NCBI GenBank assembly: GCA_017473955.1
Contig: JAFUIK010000025.1
Span: 1-57,100, forward strand
Origin: Ruminococcus sp.
GTDB taxonomy: Bacteria; Bacillota; Clostridia; Oscillospirales; Acutalibacteraceae
DNA: 57,100 nt
Direction: 5' to 3'
Part shown: piece after piece, positions 50,097 through 57,100 of the stretch
Numbering within the stretch: the stretch's first letter is position 1
Layout of the letters: each line of letters opens with the position of its first letter
Notes under the pieces: generated by a model
What the model saw: the letters and a program-made list of their open reading frames with translations, nothing else
The model's database searches: none
What the model was told of the DNA's origin: nothing
Position numbers and translations under genes: made by a program

Positions 50097-50999
50097 ATGT
50101 ATAATCTTCAGATAATTAGAGATTTAGCTGAAAAACTCGGCTTTAGCTATATAGAGCAAGAACCACTTTCTAAGCATACAACATTTAAAATTGGCGGTAA
50201 TGCCGATATTTTTGTTACAGTTTGTAATGTCGAACAGCTCAAGGCTGTTGTACTGGCTTGTAATAAAAACAATATTCCACTTTTCGTTATAGGCAAGGGC
50301 AGTAATCTGCTAATTTCAGACGGTGGTATGCAATCAGTGGTTGTTGCTTTAGATGGTGATTTCAAAGAAATTGCTTTAGAAGAAAATACAGTGATTTGCG
50401 GAGCAGGTGTAAGTCTTGCAAAGCTGTGCACATTTGCATTAAACAAATCGCTTACAGGGCTTGAATTCGCATATGGAATACCGGGAACAGTTGGCGGTGC
50501 TGCGTATATGAACGCCGGAGCTTACGGCGGTGAAATGAAGGATGTTATTAAAAGCGTCACACATATTACCCGTCAGGGCGAGATGGTTACCCTTCCTGCA
50601 TCTGAGCTTGATTTAGGATATAGACACAGTGTTTACAAAACAACTGATGATATTATCATCTCTGTGACTATGGAGCTTAACCCGGGAGATTGTGACGAGA
50701 TTAAGGCGAAAATGAATGATTTTATGACTCGCAGAAAGACTAAGCAACCGCTTGAATATCCTAGTGCAGGTAGTGTTTTTAAACGCCCACAGGGCAACTT
50801 CGCTGGTACACTTATTGAGCAGTGTGGTTTGAAAGGTAAAACTATCGGCGGTGCTCAGGTATCTGAAAAGCACGCTGGCTTTATCATCAATGTCGGCGAT
50901 GCAACCTGTGAGGATGTATTAAGCCTCATCAGTTTTGTACAGGATACTGTTAAGGAGCAGACAGGATATTTCTTGGAACGTGAGATTATCCACATTTGA
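50097..50999 (+). CDS. murB: UDP-N-acetylenolpyruvoylglucosamine reductase
   Basis: About 300 residues. It makes UDP-N-acetylmuramate for peptidoglycan using FAD and NADPH. FAD motifs include IGKGSNLLISD near 63 and GIPGTVGGAAYMNAGAYGGE near 126. The catalytic Ser is in PSAGSVFKRP near 224 and YRHSVYK lies near 178, typical of type II MurB. ATG 50097 has CGGAGG before it; the frame opens earlier inside the PHP gene. Confidence 0.95.
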   Translation: MYNLQIIRDLAEKLGFSYIEQEPLSKHTTFKIGGNADIFVTVCNVEQLKAVVLACNKNNIPLFVIGKGSNLLISDGGMQSVVVALDGDFKEIALEENTVICGAGVSLAKLCTFALNKSLTGLEFAYGIPGTVGGAAYMNAGAYGGEMKDVIKSVTHITRQGEMVTLPASELDLGYRHSVYKTTDDIIISVTMELNPGDCDEIKAKMNDFMTRRKTKQPLEYPSAGSVFKRPQGNFAGTLIEQCGLKGKTIGGAQVSEKHAGFIINVGDATCEDVLSLISFVQDTVKEQTGYFLEREIIHI

Positions 51000-51024
51000 C
51001 TATAGATTTTAAGATGGAGGAAAT

Positions 51025-51891
51025 ATGGAGTTTGTAATTATCACAGGACTTTCGGGTGCAGGCAAAACCTCAGCCTTGCACGCTATGGAAGACATAGGCT
51101 TTTACTGTGTTGATAATATACCACCGCTTTTACTCGATACATTCTATGATTTGTGCGACAATTCAGTTGATAAGCGTATGAAAAAGGTAGCCGTTGTTGT
51201 TGATATGCGTTCGGGCACTATGTTCAATGAGCTTGCTGACCTTATTTCTAAATGTAAGCTTTCGGGCAAGCGTTTTAAAATTCTTTTCCTCGATACAAAA
51301 GCCGAAACTTTAATTATCCGCTACAAGGAAACCAGACGTAAGCATCCGCTGTCCTCTGAGTTTTCAGGCGGCTCTCTTGAGAAAGCTGTAGGTTTAGAGG
51401 TTGAGCTTATGAAGCCTGTCAAGATTATATCAGACTATGTAATCGACACCTCGCATATGACACCTAAGCAGCTCAAAGAACGTGTTACTAATATGTTTAC
51501 TCAAAATTCGGGCGATGGTATGCTGGTTACTTGTATGTCTTTTGGTTTTAAATACGGCATCCCGCTTGAGGCTGACCTGATTTTTGATGTTAGATGTTTA
51601 CCTAACCCGTTTTATATAAAGGAGCTCAAGCATAAAACTGGACTTGACGAAGAGGTTAGACAGTACGTTTTAGGCTTTGATGTGACTAAGGAGTTTGTCG
51701 AAAAGCTTATTGACTTTTTAGACTATACAATCCCTCTTTACAAAGAAGAGGGAAAGAGTGAGGTTGTTATCGGAATAGGTTGCACAGGTGGTAAACACCG
51801 CTCTGTAACTTTGGCACGACTTTTAAACAGCCATTTTAATGATAATAACCAGCAATCAGCTATACACCACAGAGATATCTGGAAAGCGTAG
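51025..51891 (+). CDS. rapZ: RapZ/YvcJ nucleotide-binding protein
   Basis: A 288-residue P-loop protein. GLSGAGKTSA is at residues 8-17. The C-terminal domain carries GIGCTGGKHRSV near 250, the motif for binding RNA or aminosugar ligands in RapZ. In Firmicutes YvcJ affects competence and may bind nucleotides; the RNase E adaptor role is known in E. coli. A GGAGG site precedes the start. whiA follows after 22 bases without the yvcK gene usually found between them. Confidence 0.92.
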   Translation: MEFVIITGLSGAGKTSALHAMEDIGFYCVDNIPPLLLDTFYDLCDNSVDKRMKKVAVVVDMRSGTMFNELADLISKCKLSGKRFKILFLDTKAETLIIRYKETRRKHPLSSEFSGGSLEKAVGLEVELMKPVKIISDYVIDTSHMTPKQLKERVTNMFTQNSGDGMLVTCMSFGFKYGIPLEADLIFDVRCLPNPFYIKELKHKTGLDEEVRQYVLGFDVTKEFVEKLIDFLDYTIPLYKEEGKSEVVIGIGCTGGKHRSVTLARLLNSHFNDNNQQSAIHHRDIWKA

Positions 51892-51913
51892 CTTTTAATA
51901 TTAGAGGAAAATT

Positions 51914-52825
51914 ATGTCTTTTGCAACAGATACAAAAAAAGAATTGTGTATGAATGCAGTGCTCGATGTCGAGGAGCTTCGAGCTGAGCTTTACGGTATG
52001 CTTTTGTTGTGCAGGGAGTTTAGCTCATCTAGCATTGTTTTCAAAACCGAGAATAAGCACACAGCCGACCGTTTTGTAACATTATGCACAATGCTTTTTT
52101 CACCAATCATAGAACGCACTAAACCGCTTACTAAAGCGTCGAAAACTTATAGTGCAAGAATTATTGACAGCTCTGACTGTAAACGCATCTATGATTTTTA
52201 TGGTCACGATGAACGTGATGTTAATCTAAGAGTCAATCGTGCAAATATCGCTGAACCTAATTGGGAGCGAGCTTTTGTAAGGGGTTTGTTTTTAGCATGC
52301 GGTTCAGTGACCGACCCTGACAAGGGGTATCATCTTGAGCTGTGTGTTATACATAAAAACTTGTGTACGGATGTGTGCAATATATTAAGTGACTTAGAAG
52401 ATTGCAAAATCCATATCAAGATGCTAAATCGTAACGGTTCGTACATAGCTTACGTCAAGGACAGTGAACAGATAACTGATTTACTTGCGTTTATGGGAGC
52501 ATCAAATTCCGCGATGTCTGTTATGGGAGCAAAAGCTCTAAAGCAAATCCGAAACACCGCTAATCGTCGCACTAATTCCGAGGTTGCTAATCTGCAAAAG
52601 GTAGCCTCGGCTTCCGCTACTCAGATTAAAGCTATAAAGAAACTAAAAAAATCTGGAAAGTTTTTAACTCTTTGCGAAGAGCTCAAAGCTGTCGCTGAAT
52701 TAAGACTTGAATATCCTGAATTATCTTTAAGAGATATGGGGGAGATGCTCACACCTCCGATATCCAGAAGCGGTGTTAATCATCGCCTGACTAAACTTAT
52801 TCAACTTTCACAAGAGGATGATTGA
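51914..52825 (+). CDS. whiA: DNA-binding protein WhiA
   Basis: A 303-residue WhiA with an N-terminal LAGLIDADG-like homing-endonuclease fold (FVRGLFLACGSVTDP near residue 117) and a C-terminal helix-turn-helix (LRDMGEMLTPPISRSGVNHRL near 273). WhiA affects cell division, chromosome segregation and, in Streptomyces, sporulation. The start has AGAGGA. It overlaps no gene upstream; xseB begins two bases after its stop. Confidence 0.94.
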   Translation: MSFATDTKKELCMNAVLDVEELRAELYGMLLLCREFSSSSIVFKTENKHTADRFVTLCTMLFSPIIERTKPLTKASKTYSARIIDSSDCKRIYDFYGHDERDVNLRVNRANIAEPNWERAFVRGLFLACGSVTDPDKGYHLELCVIHKNLCTDVCNILSDLEDCKIHIKMLNRNGSYIAYVKDSEQITDLLAFMGASNSAMSVMGAKALKQIRNTANRRTNSEVANLQKVASASATQIKAIKKLKKSGKFLTLCEELKAVAELRLEYPELSLRDMGEMLTPPISRSGVNHRLTKLIQLSQEDD

Positions 52826-52826
52826 T

Positions 52827-53057
52827 ATGAGTAAAGAACTTACTTTTGAACAAGCAAATAAACAGCTCGAAGAAATTGTCGCAAAAATGGAAAAAGGCGA
52901 CGTCGAATTGGACGAGTGTATAAAGCTCTATGAACAAGCGTTTAAGCTTCTGACTTACTGTACCGAAAAGCTGGAAGAATGCAAAGGACAGATCGTCGAT
53001 ATTAACGAGCGTATAGAAAAGATGAAAAATAAGGAAAGCAGTCTTTTTGAAGACTGA
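52827..53057 (+). CDS. xseB: Exodeoxyribonuclease VII small subunit
   Basis: A 76-residue helical protein of the XseB family (FEQANKQLEEIV, and LDECIKLYEQ near 32). It forms the nuclease with the large subunit XseA. No xseA gene lies in the window, although the two are often adjacent; it must be elsewhere if the enzyme works. The start at 52827 follows AGAGGA; ATG 52818 is inside whiA. It is followed by ispA after 10 bases. Confidence 0.88.
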   Translation: MSKELTFEQANKQLEEIVAKMEKGDVELDECIKLYEQAFKLLTYCTEKLEECKGQIVDINERIEKMKNKESSLFED

Positions 53058-53067
53058 GGTTTTAATT

Positions 53068-53949
53068 ATGCAGAACACTAAGGATTATCAGCTTTTGATA
53101 GAGGAAGCACTTAAATTATATCTACCGCAGGGCAAATATACTGAGCAAACGCTTATTGACTCAATGGAGTATTCCTTGATGTGTGGCGGTAAGCGTATAA
53201 GACCACTTTTAACACTTTTGTTCTGTGAGCTTATGGGTGAGGAGGCAAAAAAAGCTTTACCGTTTGCGTGTGCTGTCGAAATGATACATACATACTCGCT
53301 TATCCACGACGATATGCCTTGTATGGATGACGATGACTATAGACGTGGTAAGCCGTCAAACCACAAAGTATACGGCGAAGATATTGCTACACTTTCAGGA
53401 GACGCACTTCAAAGCTTGGCTTTTGAGATTATGACAAGCGACGAAGTATTAAATAACGTTCCTGCTAAGCGTGCATTAAAAGCCGCTAATACACTTGCAA
53501 AATACTGTGGTGTGCTTGGTATGGTTGGCGGTCAGGTTATTGATATCCAGAATGAAGGAAAAAGTGCTGATATCACTATTTTACAGGAAATGGACGAGAA
53601 GAAAACCGCCGCACTGATTAAGGCTTCCTGCGAAATGGGTTGTATTATCGGCGGTGCTGACGAAGAAAAAATCAATGCAGCTACACAGTATGCTCACTCA
53701 ATCGGTATCGCGTTCCAAATTGTTGATGATATATTGGATGTAACATCAACCTCTGAACAGCTCGGCAAACCGGTCGGCAGTGACAGCGATAACGAAAAGT
53801 CAACCTATGTTTCACTCTTAGGCATTGAAAAATGCAAGGCATTGGTTGATGAGTTAACAGAGCATGCTTTGACTTCTCTTGACGTATTTGAGGGTGATAC
53901 TTCGACTTTAAAAGAGTTGGCACTTAGCCTTGCTAAAAGAAATAATTGA
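53068..53949 (+). CDS. ispA: Farnesyl diphosphate synthase (polyprenyl synthetase)
   Basis: About 293 residues of the trans-prenyltransferase family. The first Asp-rich motif is DDMPCMDDDD near residue 80 and the second is DDILD near 219, with GGKRIRP near 39 for diphosphate binding. It condenses IPP with DMAPP/GPP to make farnesyl diphosphate for undecaprenyl and quinone chains. The gene is followed by dxs, which feeds the same pathway. The frame opens at 53047 inside xseB; ATG 53068 follows GAGG. Confidence 0.92.
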   Translation: MQNTKDYQLLIEEALKLYLPQGKYTEQTLIDSMEYSLMCGGKRIRPLLTLLFCELMGEEAKKALPFACAVEMIHTYSLIHDDMPCMDDDDYRRGKPSNHKVYGEDIATLSGDALQSLAFEIMTSDEVLNNVPAKRALKAANTLAKYCGVLGMVGGQVIDIQNEGKSADITILQEMDEKKTAALIKASCEMGCIIGGADEEKINAATQYAHSIGIAFQIVDDILDVTSTSEQLGKPVGSDSDNEKSTYVSLLGIEKCKALVDELTEHALTSLDVFEGDTSTLKELALSLAKRNN

Positions 53950-53980
53950 TAAATTCAAATTCAGATAAGTAGGTAATTTT

Positions 53981-55834
53981 ATGCCAAATGAGATTTTATC
54001 TACAATTAAATCACCGCAGGACATCAAAAGCTTAACTGATGAACAGCTCAAACAGCTATGCAAAGAGATAAGAACACAGATTATCGATACCGTTTCTGTT
54101 AACGGAGGGCATCTTTCTCCAAACTTGGGTGTAGTTGAGCTCACTGTTATGCTTCACAATGTTTTTGATTGTCCTAATGACAGCATCGTATGGGACGTAG
54201 GTCACCAGTGCTACACCCATAAAATGCTCACAGGAAGATATGAAAGCATCGGCACTATCCGCACAAAAGGCGGTTTGTCGGGTTTCCCTAAAAGAGCTGA
54301 GAGCGAGTACGATGCCTTTGATGTCGGTCATTCGAGTACGTCGATTTCAGCAGCTTTCGGTATTGCTCAGGCTAAACAGCTTATGGGCGATGACAGTCAT
54401 ACTATCGCTGTGATTGGTGACGGTTCATTAACAGGTGGTCTAGCATACGAAGGTCTTAACAACGCCGGACGCTTTAAGAAAAACTTCATCGTTATTCTTA
54501 ATGATAACAAAATGTCAATCAGTAAGAATGTCGGTGCTATGGCGAAGTACCTCACTTCAATCCGAGTTAAACCATCCTATCTAAGGGTGAAAAATCGTGT
54601 TGAAAACATACTTTCACACATACCGCTTGTTGGTTCTCCTACAAAGAGCCTCTTACGTCGCTCTAAATCAAGAGTAAAGAATATTATCTATAAAGATACC
54701 TTGTTCGACCAGCTCGGCTACCGTTATTATGGCCCTGTAGATGGTCACGATATAGACTCATTAAGAAAAGCCCTTCTAGCCGCAAAATCAGCGAACAGCC
54801 CTGTATTGCTTCACGTTATTACGACAAAAGGTAAAGGCTACCAGTACGCTGAAAGCGACTCTGCGAGCTTCCACGGAATCGGTCAGTTTGATATTGATAC
54901 AGGCGAGCCAATTTCGTCTAAGACCGATTTCTCGCGAGTATTCGGCGATGCTTTGTGTAGGATAGCTGAGAGTGATAAACGAGTTTGTGCTGTAACCGCC
55001 GCTATGAGAACGGGTACAGGACTTCTGGATTTTTCACATATGTATAAGGATAGATTCTTCGATGTAGGTATTGCTGAAGAACATGCGATTACTTTCTCAT
55101 GCGGTATGGCCAGCAAAGGGATGATTCCTGTGTTTGCTGTGTATTCCACGTTTTTACAGCGAGGCTATGACCAGCTTTTACACGATGCCGCTATGCAGAA
55201 GCTTCATATGATTGTAGCTGTTGACAGAGCCGGAATTGTCGGTGAGGACGGTGAAACACATCAGGGAGTTTTTGATGTTTCTATGCTTAATTCAATTCCT
55301 AACACAACCATTTTCTCGCCGTGCTATTTCGATGAGATGAAGCAGTCGCTCGATACCGCAATTTACGGATGTGACAGTTTAGTTGCAATTCGTTATCCTC
55401 GAGGCGGTGAAGCTGCTCGCCCTGCTGATATGGAAAACAGCAGTATGAATTATGATATATATGGAGACAGAAACGCTAAAAAGCTTCTTATAACCTACGG
55501 AAGGCTTTTCTCTAATGCCGTCAAAGCATATGAGCAGCTTAAAGCTCAGGGTGAGTCTATATGTATTTTGAAATTATGTAAGATTAAGCCTATTGATAAA
55601 AACGCTATTCAATTTGCGAAAGACTTTGAAAAAATACATTTCTTTGAAGAGGGTATATTAGCCGGCGGTATAGGTGAGACTTTTGATTATGAACTCACAA
55701 AAATCGGCTACACAGGACTGTATAAAGTCACAGCAATTGAGGACAGATTTGTTCCTCATTCTACCGTAGCTGATGCCTTAAAAGAGAATAATCTTGATGC
55801 AGACTCTATGTGCGAGATTATAAAAAACGATTAA
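53981..55834 (+). CDS. dxs: 1-deoxy-D-xylulose-5-phosphate synthase
   Basis: A 617-residue thiamine-diphosphate enzyme that starts the MEP isoprenoid pathway from pyruvate and glyceraldehyde-3-phosphate. The TPP motif runs from GDGSLTGG to LNDN near residues 145-180. The transketolase-like middle domain includes GIAEEHA near 363 and DRAGIVGEDGETHQG near 418. The C-terminal domain is complete. It follows ispA after 31 bases. Confidence 0.96.
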   Translation: MPNEILSTIKSPQDIKSLTDEQLKQLCKEIRTQIIDTVSVNGGHLSPNLGVVELTVMLHNVFDCPNDSIVWDVGHQCYTHKMLTGRYESIGTIRTKGGLSGFPKRAESEYDAFDVGHSSTSISAAFGIAQAKQLMGDDSHTIAVIGDGSLTGGLAYEGLNNAGRFKKNFIVILNDNKMSISKNVGAMAKYLTSIRVKPSYLRVKNRVENILSHIPLVGSPTKSLLRRSKSRVKNIIYKDTLFDQLGYRYYGPVDGHDIDSLRKALLAAKSANSPVLLHVITTKGKGYQYAESDSASFHGIGQFDIDTGEPISSKTDFSRVFGDALCRIAESDKRVCAVTAAMRTGTGLLDFSHMYKDRFFDVGIAEEHAITFSCGMASKGMIPVFAVYSTFLQRGYDQLLHDAAMQKLHMIVAVDRAGIVGEDGETHQGVFDVSMLNSIPNTTIFSPCYFDEMKQSLDTAIYGCDSLVAIRYPRGGEAARPADMENSSMNYDIYGDRNAKKLLITYGRLFSNAVKAYEQLKAQGESICILKLCKIKPIDKNAIQFAKDFEKIHFFEEGILAGGIGETFDYELTKIGYTGLYKVTAIEDRFVPHSTVADALKENNLDADSMCEIIKND

Positions 55835-55849
55835 ATCATTGGAGATAAA

Positions 55850-56653
55850 ATGAAAAAAAGACTAGATGTTTTAGTTTACGAAAAAGGCTTTGCTGAAAGC
55901 AGAGAAAAAGCAAAAGCTATCATTATGGCGGGACAGGTGTATGTCAATAATCAGAAAGCCGACAAATGCGGTGTTTCGTATGATGAAAACCTGCCTTTGG
56001 AAGTTAGAGGAGAAACTCAGAAATACGTCAGTCGCGGAGGCTATAAGCTCGAGAAAGCGATGAACAGCTTCCCGATTACTTTAACTGATAAAGTGACTAT
56101 GGATATTGGTGCTTCAACAGGTGGCTTCACTGATTGTATGCTCCAAAATGGTGCAAAAAAAGTTTACTCTGTTGATGTTGGTTATGGTCAGCTCGCTTGG
56201 AAACTCAGAAACGATGAACGAGTTGTGAATTTGGAACGCACCAATATGCGTTATGTAACTGCTGAACAGGTGCCTGATAAAATTGACTTCTTCTCAGTAG
56301 ATGTATCTTTTATTTCTTTGAAACTGATTTTGCCTGTAGCAAGAGAGCTTTTGTCTGATAACGGTGAAGCGGTCTGTCTTATCAAGCCACAGTTTGAAGC
56401 AGGTAAGGAAAACGTCGGTAAAAACGGCGTAGTAAGAGATAAAAAGGTTCACGTTGATGTTGTCAATATGATAGTAGATTTCTGTCTTAACAATGGCTTC
56501 GATGTTTTGGGGCTTGATTATTCTCCGATAAAAGGACCTCAGGGTAATATCGAATACCTGATACATATCAGAAAAGCTGACACACCAAGCCTTTTAACTG
56601 AAAAAAATGCAGAATCTGTCGTTGAAGATTCTCACAATGAACTTGATAAATAA
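55850..56653 (+). CDS. tlyA: TlyA-family rRNA 2'-O-methyltransferase
   Basis: A 267-residue protein: an N-terminal S4 RNA-binding domain (about 2-60) and an FtsJ-type SAM domain with DIGASTGGFTDCMLQ near residue 84. The KDKE-like catalytic set is spread over residues about 80-240. TlyA methylates ribosomal RNA in mycobacteria, and the Clostridial homologues are often called hemolysin A; the exact target here is unknown. The order ispA, dxs, tlyA, nadK is typical of Firmicutes. The ribosome site is TTGGAGA. Confidence 0.92.
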   Translation: MKKRLDVLVYEKGFAESREKAKAIIMAGQVYVNNQKADKCGVSYDENLPLEVRGETQKYVSRGGYKLEKAMNSFPITLTDKVTMDIGASTGGFTDCMLQNGAKKVYSVDVGYGQLAWKLRNDERVVNLERTNMRYVTAEQVPDKIDFFSVDVSFISLKLILPVARELLSDNGEAVCLIKPQFEAGKENVGKNGVVRDKKVHVDVVNMIVDFCLNNGFDVLGLDYSPIKGPQGNIEYLIHIRKADTPSLLTEKNAESVVEDSHNELDK

Positions 56654-56665
56654 GCTGGTGATTTT

Positions 56666-57100
56666 ATGAAAATCGGACTTATTATAAATACTGATAAATC
56701 TCAGGCACTTGTTTGCGGTGAACAGATTGCAAAGTTAATGCTGTTAAATGATGCCGAGATATTTTTAAATATTTCTGTAAAAGAACTATTATCTTTAAAA
56801 GAAGAAGAGGCATATATCAATTATTTTGATAGTGATGAAGATGTTATTAGGTATTGTGATGTGGCTGTAACTGTTGGAGGCGACGGAACTATTATCCACA
56901 ATGCGAAGTTTGCCGCTACCTACAAAAAGCCTCTAATCGGCGTTAATATGGGACGAATTGGATTTGTTGCAGGGCTTGAATACTACGAAATCGCCGAGCT
57001 GAAAAAGCTCTTAAAAGGTGAGTTTAAAACCCAGCGCAGAATGTTACTCAACGTCGAGCTCAAGCGTGGTGACAGCGTACAGCGTTTCTTAGCAGTCAAC
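56666..57100 (+). CDS. nadK: NAD kinase (partial, 5' part)
   Basis: The first 145 residues of NAD kinase, which makes NADP from NAD. The catalytic GGDGT motif is near residue 73 (VTVGGDGTIIHNAK), followed by the conserved NMGRIGFVA segment near 94. The gene runs off the right edge. It starts 12 bases after the tlyA stop with a GGTGAT site, so it is probably in the same operon. Confidence 0.93.
   Translation, partial: MKIGLIINTDKSQALVCGEQIAKLMLLNDAEIFLNISVKELLSLKEEEAYINYFDSDEDVIRYCDVAVTVGGDGTIIHNAKFAATYKKPLIGVNMGRIGFVAGLEYYEIAELKKLLKGEFKTQRRMLLNVELKRGDSVQRFLAVN

Noticed and set aside
1-57100. CRISPR arrays, tRNA or rRNA genes, IS elements, prophage
   Set aside because: No regularly spaced repeats, cloverleaf-like intergenic segments, transposase or phage genes were seen; intergenic gaps are too short for most of these.

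Overview
The window looks like a chromosomal segment of an anaerobic, endospore-forming Clostridia species, most like Ruminococcaceae/Oscillospirales. Evidence: low-GC codon use, sporulation genes (ylbJ, yqfC, yqfD, sipL, spoIVA), an HPr kinase/rapZ/whiA cluster, a Na+-pumping decarboxylase, a BspA-type leucine-rich-repeat protein with a dockerin, and a selenium-dependent molybdenum hydroxylase cluster. Genes are tightly packed, many with 1-8 bp overlaps. No tRNA, rRNA, CRISPR array, IS element or phage gene was seen. The only gap above 300 bp (28313-28618) is a T-box leader.

Layout: (1) 1-10080 is a selenium/molybdenum block. A fused-type selenium-dependent xanthine dehydrogenase (partial) and mocA run left. 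A three-subunit xanthine dehydrogenase-type hydroxylase runs right, followed by a ModE-like regulator, yqeC, yqeB, selD, a cysteine desulfurase-like enzyme and mnmA. The set makes selenophosphate and matures Mo hydroxylases, with a link to tRNA thiolation. (2) 10119-14497 holds two divergent PfkB sugar kinases, a PAP2 phosphatase and an asparagine synthetase. (3) 14502-17174 holds divergent sporulation genes ylbJ and yqfC-yqfD; 17242-21961 is ymdB, fakA, recG. (4) 21958-31374 is an envelope region: a degenerate metallophosphoesterase, two tandem DacA-like proteins with degraded active sites, an 8-TM protein, an LRR-dockerin protein, T-box-controlled thrS and a VanY-like protein without zinc ligands. 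(5) 31463-35851 is housekeeping: rpmE, yigZ, dnaG, rpoD, zincin. (6) 35943-40046 is sipL, pyridoxamine kinase, spoIVA; both sporulation genes have good sigma-E promoter matches. (7) 40194-48183 holds oadG-oadB, a CpsC/CpsD tyrosine kinase pair, a MocR-type aminotransferase, secD-secF and a convergent DUF421/DUF4363 pair. (8) 48394-57100 is one long run: hprK, PHP phosphatase, murB, rapZ, whiA, xseB, ispA, dxs, tlyA, nadK (partial).

Most genes belong to known families. The points most worth a second look are: the cysteine desulfurase/mnmA overlap inside an orphan-selD cluster; four apparent or partial pseudoenzymes (two DacA-like, one VanY-like, one metallophosphoesterase) within 10 kb; an asparagine synthetase apparently co-transcribed with ylbJ; the matched sigma-E promoters of sipL and spoIVA; and a secDF terminator encoded antisense inside the convergent DUF4363 gene. 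All assignments come from reading the sequence; no database search was run.
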